Assembly: GCA_032629725.1 (NCBI GenBank) | Contig: JAFEVB010000001.1 | Coordinates: 248,001-312,000 of the forward strand | From: Gremmenia infestans | Lineage: Eukaryota; Ascomycota; Leotiomycetes; Helotiales; Hamatocanthoscyphaceae | Length of the DNA: 64,000 nucleotides | Direction of reading: 5' to 3' | Shown here: piece by piece, positions 57,418 to 64,000 of the stretch | Numbering within the stretch: position 1 is the first letter of the stretch | How the letters are laid out: the number at the start of each line of letters is the position of its first letter | Notes under the pieces: model-generated | What the model was told of the DNA's origin: nothing | The model's database searches: none | The model's input: the letters and a program-made list of their open reading frames with translations, nothing else | Program-made: the position numbers and the translations under genes

Positions 57418-58783
57418 CTACCCCTCTACAAAATGAACTTTTCCCTCTTCCCCACCAACCCACGCCTCTATGTTTTCCCCTACAACACGTCTCAGTTTCT
57501 CAATACTACTCCGAGCATACCAAGCCGCATGCGGACTGACCACGACCCTGCCCTCCAACTCTCCACCTCCACCTCTATTCTCTTTCTTCAACGCCCGTAA
57601 TAACACACTATTCGCCTCCCCTGCCGGCTCCTCTACAAATACATCAGTCGCCGTGCCCTTCAACCGCCCTTGCTTCAACGCGTCCACCAACGCTTCCTCG
57701 TTCACAATCCCGCCCCTGGCGACGTTGATGAGGAGCGCGTCTGGGCGCATGAGCGAGAATTCGGGGATGGAGATTAAGTTTTTGGTTTCGGGGGTTAGGG
57801 GGCAGGTTATTACGATTACGGTTGAGGTTTGGAGGACTTCGGTGAAGGGCGTTCGGCCTGGGATGGGGGTGGTGGTGCTGGAAGGGGGGGTCTTGCGGGA
57901 GGAGAGGAGGACGTTCATTCCTAGGGCGCGGGCGATTGTCGCTACTCTATTGCCTGGGGCTTGTTAGTCCTGTTTTCGAGGGTTTGAAATGGGGTTAAGG
58001 CGAGTCTGATTCGGCTTCGGGTTTGAATTAGAATCAACTCGAACCGAATGTATGATTGAGGGTTCAGATCTGAGGCTGAGACCTTGAAAGTGTTGAATCT
58101 CACCTGGTCTTGGAAGATATGGGAAGGTGGTACACGTAGTATTCAGAGAGAAAAGAGAAACAAACCAAGCTCGCCGGCACCAACAATCCCCATTACTTCA
58201 TCCCTGCACGTCCCCGGAAGCCCACCAAAAGTCGGAGTCAGGTTTCCAGTCTTAACCCAATCCTCAGTATTGACCAGCTTATTATGCGCTCCTATTCCTC
58301 TCCATCAGCTCGTCTCTCCGACTTAGCACACCCCCCTTTTCCGTTCGTGTAAACAGAACGAATCAAGCACTTTAAGCGAAAGTGGGGTTCCAGAGAGGAT
58401 GGGATGGGATTCCTACCAACCACATTCCTCCTCAACGCAAAGAACAGCGCAATAGCATGCTCGGCGACGGCTTCGTTACTCGCTGCTGGCACATTACACA
58501 CCTGCACACCGTGCTCCTTACACGCTGCGAGATCGATCATATCGGTGCCGATTGCGAGGACAGCTATGAGTTTCAGTCTCGGACATTGAGAGAGCGTGGC
58601 TGTTGTGATGGGTACCCGGGTGGTGATTGCTATATCGGCCGTGGCGAGACGGGAAGAGATGGTGGTGGTGTCGGAGGGTGTGCGGTCGTGTGAGGTGTAG
58701 GTGTGTTTGAAGGAGGGGGAGAAGATGGGCGCAGGGGAAACGCAGCCGTCGAGACGGACGATGTGGGGCTTGGTGCTGGCCAT
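57418..58783 (-). CDS. D-isomer-specific 2-hydroxyacid dehydrogenase (hydroxypyruvate/glyoxylate reductase-like)
   Basis: Three exons (58783-58417, 58288-58166, 57953-57418; introns 128 and 212 bp) give 341 aa. The enzyme reduces a 2-keto acid with NAD(P)H to the D-2-hydroxy acid. The Rossmann motif GIVGAGELG (residues 156-164) is split by the second intron and restored by splicing (GELG|NRVATIARALG). Catalytic Arg is in INVARGGIVNE, Glu in DVFVEEP and His in VVSPHAAWY. N-terminal strand LDGCVSP and the LIAVLAIGTDMIDL turn fit the family. Length is normal. Substrate cannot be decided from sequence; the fungal class is often annotated as glycerate dehydrogenase. The small middle exon is easily missed. 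Minus-strand gene, divergent from the next hypothetical gene. Confidence 0.92.
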
Positions 58784-59449
58784 TTTTGAATGGAATAAGA
58801 AAAGGAGGAGTTTTTGAGAATTAAAGAATGAATGGATAAGCACATATATGATATTCGAACCTTCCTCGCGCTTTGAATAAGCCGGCCATTCCATGTCAAT
58901 GCCAAGGCGTGTGTCACGTGTGTATGACCTCCCCTTTCAGGCGCAAGCTACGAATTCAGAAAATGTTGTATGAATTATGAGTATATTCTCCTAAAAATCT
59001 ATTGTAGGTTACCTAGGTAGTTGTTAATAAATAATAAGAAATGCAGGCAGAACAGCAAGTAAGCTAATCTACCTATGTAAGTCATAATAGTAGGGTAGCA
59101 TCCTCATCCTCTAGCCTTAGGTAATCAATAGAAATCTATTACATAAGCAATCCCGTTCCACGTGGCAACCTAGCGCGGGGTAGCTCTAGTAGCGTAATCA
59201 GGATCGGGGATGATTCACTTTAACCTCACTTCAATTGACCTTTGGCAATCAAACAGTATACGCCCATCCCTGAAGCTCCCACCCGAACACTCGTCAAGAT
59301 CTAAGTAGGAGTACTTGCACATTCAGCTCCCTTCTCCCCAGCCACTAAGATCAAATCGATTTCCCCCCTCGCACGAACATCCACACGTCCCCATAATACT
59401 CGAGCCCGAGTATACCGGCACTGCTCATGATATAACCACCACCACCAAG
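58784..59449. other. Divergent intergenic region with two CACGTG boxes
   Basis: Separates the dehydrogenase (minus) from the plus-strand gene at 59450. CACGTG occurs at 58915-58920 and 59159-59164. Otherwise AT-rich. Confidence 0.45.
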
Positions 59450-60552
59450 ATGTCCTTCCACTCACCAGCAGCACACTCCCCAAAACGGAAACGAAATGCC
59501 ATACCTCCCACCCCTCCATCCTCCTCCCCAAACACGAACATGCTCCTTAACACCTCCAATCTAGACCTTCAAGAAGATGATAAAGAAGAAGAAAGCGGAG
59601 CTGGCAGCCCCCGTACAAAGGTATCCTACCACTTCCAAGGCCTACAGCTTGAGGACCGCATTCCGATAGGTGGAGAGGTATCACAGCTGCATCTTCAGAA
59701 CCATTTCTCGAGACCCAAACCCCATCATGAGTCCGAAGAGGAGGAAGAACACATAATCCGCAAACGCGTTAAGATGCTCAAAGAAAATACGCACTTCACC
59801 CCCTCATCTCCCTCTCATTTTCACCAAAAGCGACCGCTCGAAATCCCCGAAACGCCCCAGCAAACAACACACTCTCAACCAAGAAGCGCATTCGCAATCT
59901 CCATTCCCGCCTCACGGTCTATTGATCCCATCATCGCCGAAAAAGCCGCGAAAGTTGTCTTACACAACGAGATCGATCCAGTGGTTTTCACGTCTGGCGG
60001 TTCGCCGTTGAGCAAGATAAAAAGTTCGGGGTCAGAGTTGGCTCGGGCTTATCCGAGTATTAATCGCCTTGCGGATTCAAAATCGAGGAAGCCGAGGGCA
60101 GGGGATGAGGAACGAAGTCTAGTGGTGGATCCAGAGAGGGCGGCATTGACTTGGCATGACGATGAGATTACTGGACGTAAGTGCATATTGACGCTCCAAA
60201 TTTCCCATCTATAGTGGTATCCTATAGTACTAATGCGGAGGATTTAGATGACCCAACCGACCCTGACGACGACGGCGAAGGAATAAACGGCATCGGTTTC
60301 CGCCCTACAGCTGCTGAAGCATATGCGCGCTCCCAGAAACGGAAACAGCAGATGGAACAGTACCGTACTAGGGAAGCAAGGGAAGCAAGAGCAAGGAGGA
60401 GTGAACGTCGGCGGGGAGTGGAGGGTCTTAGTGAAAGCGCGGGGGAGAAAGATAGGAAGGTCAGGTTTGAAAGCAAGGGACAGGGAAATGGCAGTGTAGT
60501 CGCTACGACGCACTTTGAAAGTTTGGAAGGAAGAACAGAATTATCTGGATGA
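59450..60552 (+). CDS. Charged nuclear-type hypothetical protein
   Basis: Two exons (59450-60176 and 60248-60552; 71-bp intron, GTAAGT donor, ACTAATG branch site) give 343 aa. The N-terminus is Pro/Ser-rich with a basic motif (SPKRKRNAIPPTPP); an acidic run (EDDKEEES) and a second KRVKML stretch follow. Exon 2 begins inside DEITG|HDPTDPDDDGEGINGIGF, a striking acidic-Gly motif that looks conserved, then a long Arg/Glu-rich helix (QKRKQQMEQYRTREAREARA) and a basic tail. No enzyme or TM signature is present. Composition and two basic clusters suggest nuclear localisation. I have seen comparable fungal proteins annotated only as hypothetical; no function is proposed. Confidence 0.82.
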
Positions 60553-61494
60553 ACATGAAATTTGGGTCCCTTGCAAGCGAGCAAAGGCTGCTTAGCGATG
60601 GCGTTCGGGTTTGCTAGGTCGGATTAGAGGGACTCACAGCATGGTGGCGTTTCAATATGGCTGCGCTTTATAGATACAAGGAATGATACCGTGCTCTCGA
60701 TTATCTGGAGATGGAGATCAGACCTTTCTTAAGATATCCTTCACTTCACTTCTCCTTGGCAAGGTTGCGTATAAAGTAAGCATACACAGTACCTCTTATA
60801 CCGCTTTAAGTTTCAACCAACCCGTCTGAGAATGGTTTATAATTGTTTCTATTCTTAAAAATGCATATATACTAGAGTATAATCTATATGAAATACGAAG
60901 TATGATTTCAATTCTATCTACAGTTAAGTCGAGAGAGAGAGAGCACTCTAGTGGGGGTTGCGACTTTTACCCGAATAGGTAGGAGGATGTGAAGTTTTGT
61001 TGCAAGTCGTATGTTTTCAGTTCATTCGTGAATCGAGCTAGTTGACTCGTGAATCAAAGGATAAAGGACATAGCACAATCTAGTTTATTATTTGTGAATT
61101 GTTATGGGATACTCGCAAATCGGTCTGCGGATTAGATTTATGAAGCGACTAGGTTATGTGTGAATCACCGTGATTCAGGAATGATCTGGCGGATTCATCA
61201 ATGAACTGGAAACACGTAAATTCTTCGCTCACCTAAATGTATTGCAGGGGTGGAGTGGAGGGGTAGTGGGGAATCTCCCCCGCTCTACAGCTTGGCAAAT
61301 TTTGCGGAGGTATGTATTACGAGATAGGTACCTAGGTACGGAGTAAGAACAGTTTTGGGGCCGTGTACTTTGATTCTGAAGCTGCCATTCATACATACAT
61401 TATTGAGACAAATGCTTCGTACAGGCTAAGGTAGCAATCCAATGCCCCTGTGTTCCTAAGTTAGCACAACTGGAAGTGTAATCCCAACCGCCCA
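60553..61494. other. Convergent intergenic with GTGAATC-like motif cluster and GA microsatellite
   Basis: A short GAGAGAGAGAGA run near 60932 and several GTGAATC/GATTCA words at 61028-61196 (see findings). TACGGAGTA occurs at 61337. No gene recognised. Confidence 0.4.
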
Positions 61495-62442
61495 TTACTT
61501 CCCCTTCCTACATTCTCTCTTCGGATTCGGATCTCGTGTAGGATTGTTGACTTTCACCCCTTTCTCTTCCTTCCCCTCGGCCTCGTGCTTCCTCTTGCAT
61601 TCATCGTACTGTGCCACCTCCAATTCCAGAAGTTCATCTTCATCTTCTCCTTCCTCTTCCTCATGCTTTTCGCTGCGCATCTTCTCCCCCAGCGTCCTCT
61701 CGTAGTCCAGTACATGCTGCTTTGCAAAAAAACGAGGGTCGGATTCAGACTTGAAATATTTTGTCCACTTCCACTGGTAGTGGTCCCACTTGCAGGGGCA
61801 TTCACGGACCCGTAGCAGTAGGCCCTCGAGACCTCTAATATTTTGCAGTTCTTTGTTGCCCCGCGCTCGTGACAAGTCAGTCTGTGGTTTCTTGGTGCTT
61901 TTGGTTGTCAAGTTGAATACATTAAGCGTCAACCTAGAAGATGATTCTTAGTTTAGTCTCAATATATCATCCATCCATCATTGCGAAGCGCGAAGTATCA
62001 GAACTTACTCTTTCAGTCCTGCACACTCGCCCAACAGCTCAAATGCGTTCCCTTGGCGTACACCATGCCACCAAATTTCTATATTCCTGATATACTGCCG
62101 CCTGTCCCAGCCGATCATGTACAAGTACCGGTAAAGCGAGTACGTATCCATAAATTCAAAGCGATTCTCTCCGTAGTAGACAGACACGACTTCGTCGTGA
62201 ATCTGCTTGCATGTCCCCGCCAGCGCCAGTGCCAGCACCATTCCTGGGACTCGATCCATCTTCCCGCTCTCGATGTCTTCGGTGCGCTTGAATAGAACGT
62301 CTACATTGGGACGAATGGGCTGTTGCGATTGTATCACGAGCAGACGGTAGATTGACATGCGGATTTCGGGAGGGAGGGAGAGCAGGTGACGAATCTGGTG
62401 AACTTGGCGATCAGGCTTTGAAAGGCGAGTTTGTCGAGGCAT
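61495..62442 (-). CDS. F-box/2EXR-like domain protein
   Basis: Two exons (62442-62009 and 61933-61495; 75-bp intron with GTAAGT donor) give 290 aa. The N-terminal part (HLLSLPPEIRMSIYRLLVI) matches the LP-EI-IYR-LL core of fungal F-box-like/2EXR domains, followed by ALALAGTCKQIHDEVVSVYYGENRF and a TYSLYRYLYMIGWDRRQYIRN stretch that is common in this class. The second exon supplies LKELTLNVFN, a W-rich segment (KWDHYQWKWTKYF) and a strongly acidic then basic tail (EEEEGEDEDELLE, NPKRECRKGK). These families are highly expanded in ascomycetes; some F-box forms recruit substrates to SCF ubiquitin ligases, which is not demonstrated here. The function of this one is unknown. Confidence 0.82.
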
Positions 62443-63945
62443 TTTGCGTGTTACCTACAGGTGTAAAGGTATTTGATGTTCAAACGTGTGAAATATTCAA
62501 TGATATAATGTACTTGAAAGTTCGTGAGGCTGTAACACGTGATGACCTAGATAGGAAGCGCACGGCTCTTGCTGCACTTCGCGGTTATGTGGTCATGAGC
62601 ATTGAAGCACTCGCCTTGCTGCGCCAATTTCTTCCTGCGTAGCATTGCATTCCCCTGACAGAAACTCCCCAACAGCAAATTCTGGCTAGAAATGCTCTCG
62701 CGCCTACATTTCGCGGGCTTCTAACAAACACAACAGTCTCAACTCGGAATTCTGACATGATACCAAGGAGACAAGAACATATCATGCGTGACAGGTCAGG
62801 AGACCGGACTGCTTACCTCACATGAACGGGAAAAGATGATTGTCTCTCTCGACGGTCCGAATTGATATCGTCTAGTCATATATCGTCGATTCACTAGCGC
62901 TGTTGATCTACTGCGCATCTCCGGAGTACTCTACAGTCTCTATTCAGGATGATCAGGCAGCACTCGTTCACATAAATAGGGAGCCACTGGGCTTCTTTAG
63001 GACACCGCACAAGGATCACACGGGTATCTCCCAGAGCGTGATCTAATCTCCATGGACATACTGTACTGTACAGTATCTCTCTCGGACCATGGAGAGCGCC
63101 TTGCTGCGCCGCATCCGCAGCCGCATCTCGATATACTGGGATTGAAAAGGAGAGAGTAAGCCAATCAGAGACCCCAGAAGTTGAAAATAGACTTTGGGGA
63201 ATCTCTGCTCTAAAAGGCGGCTGAGGATATCATTCGTGCCTGTATACGATTCGCAAGCTTCGCGAGTTTCGCAAGCCGATGGGACTGACTACCTTGGTGC
63301 CTAGATGGTAAAGCTTATGTCACGGAAAAGGCCACCAATGGGAATCGCAACTCAACTACAAGCTTTCTAACCGTCCTCTGAAAGCCGATTGTGCATTAGG
63401 GCTTGACGATCCTCGTCTGGCGCAACCACCAATCCCTCAGCCCAGCAACAGACCCCCATCCTCCGTCAGATCTCCTTGCTGTTGTTTTGGTTAGGTTTAC
63501 GAGTTTAAAGCTTGTGGAATAGCATGACAAACATAGCCATAGAAGGACACTACCTCTAGTTCCAGCCTCAACTGAGCCTATCTATTGGTCCAAGCTCAAT
63601 TTCCTCGAGTTTGACTTGTGGTCCTAACGGACGTGCCTCAAGCGGCTGGACTTACCCAAAGCGCTACTGGCTCTTCGTCCACCAGGAGGTTAATAAGCTT
63701 ACTTTTTACTTTCATCGACGTCTAAGAGATTATTAGTGCTCTTCAAAGAATTCGTCCCCAAAAGAAAGTTATTTCAAGGCCTAATATTTCATATCTTGTT
63801 CTTCCTAACCATTCTTGTCCTGTGAGGTTTTGATAGTCTAAGCGCAATACTCCCTAACGAGATACATAAGCGTGCCCAACCCCTTTTGTGGCTTTACGAT
63901 CCCGTTCAAACTATACGAACTTTTTCTCCCCATCAGAAAATCATC
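62443..63945. other. Intergenic, no recognisable gene
   Basis: About 1.5 kb with only short frames. Upstream DNA of the F-box-like gene (minus) and of the partial gene at the right edge (plus). No RNA gene or repeat recognised. Confidence 0.4.
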
Positions 63946-64000
63946 ATGGCTTCAATTCAACACGTCAATATTGACAATCATGGCACAGAGTGCAAGAAAC
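63946..64000 (+). CDS. Partial gene start running off the window edge
   Basis: An ATG preceded by CT-rich leader DNA opens a frame (MASIQHVNIDNHGTECKK) that continues past position 64000. Only 18 residues are visible, so no product can be named. The context (ATCATC before the start, CT-rich leader) resembles other starts in this window. Confidence 0.4.
   Translation, partial: MASIQHVNIDNHGTECKK

Noticed and set aside
1..64000. Secondary-metabolite or other biosynthetic cluster
   Set aside because: No PKS, NRPS, terpene synthase or cytochrome P450 frames; the enzymes present belong to unrelated general metabolism.
1..64000. tRNA, 5S rRNA, CRISPR or intact transposon
   Set aside because: I found no cloverleaf-type B-box sequence, no transposase or reverse transcriptase frame and no spacer-repeat array; a tRNAscan or RepeatMasker run would be decisive.

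Overview
This window is nuclear DNA of a filamentous ascomycete (Pezizomycotina). Genes carry short spliceosomal introns, mostly 46-150 bp, with GT donors, CTAAT/CTGAC-like branch sites and AG acceptors. The gene families (Zn2Cys6 regulator, RTA1 exporter, DUF6590, NLR-like STAND protein, Ser/Thr-rich secreted proteins) are typical of that group. A Leotiomycete is my best guess, but that is inference. Exon models below were assembled by hand: all stated junctions keep the reading frame, and exon sums divide by three except where noted.

Layout. 0.1-3.0 kb: Zn2Cys6 transcription factor and RTA1-family membrane protein, both on the minus strand. 3.0-5.4 kb: AT-rich stretch with a relic of a DUF1479-type gene. 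5.4-12.1 kb: compact housekeeping block with a small cysteine-containing membrane/secreted protein, aldose 1-epimerase, a cytochrome b5-acyl-CoA dehydrogenase fusion and a DJ-1/PfpI protein. 12.6-18.6 kb: accessory region with an easily missed small two-exon gene, a 5'-truncated glycerol-3-phosphate acyltransferase pseudogene and three unrelated minisatellites with 78, 39 and about 63 bp units. 18.6-22.1 kb: large Upf1/Nam7-like helicase. 22.7-23.8 kb: repetitive Cys/Tyr-rich secreted protein. 26-31 kb: divergent pair of a two-TM membrane protein and mitochondrial translation initiation factor IF-2 sharing a 166-bp promoter. 31.7-39.6 kb: DUF6590 protein, coiled-coil protein, secreted protein and ankyrin-type protein. 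40.4-42.8 kb: Ser-rich secreted glycoprotein. 44-48 kb: a hypothetical protein and a SNIP1/Pml1-like FHA splicing factor. 49.1-54.3 kb: NLR-like STAND protein. 55-56.6 kb: secreted aspartic protease. 57.4-62.4 kb: D-2-hydroxyacid dehydrogenase, a charged hypothetical protein and an F-box/2EXR-like protein. A further gene runs off the right edge.

The genes do not form an obvious metabolic cluster. The most unusual locus is the 49.1-54.3 kb STAND gene: a SesB-like esterase and an NB-ARC ATPase joined through a 277-bp intron whose retention would give an esterase-only protein with a Pro-rich tail, followed by a long, apparently disordered C-terminus where such proteins normally carry ANK, TPR or WD repeats.
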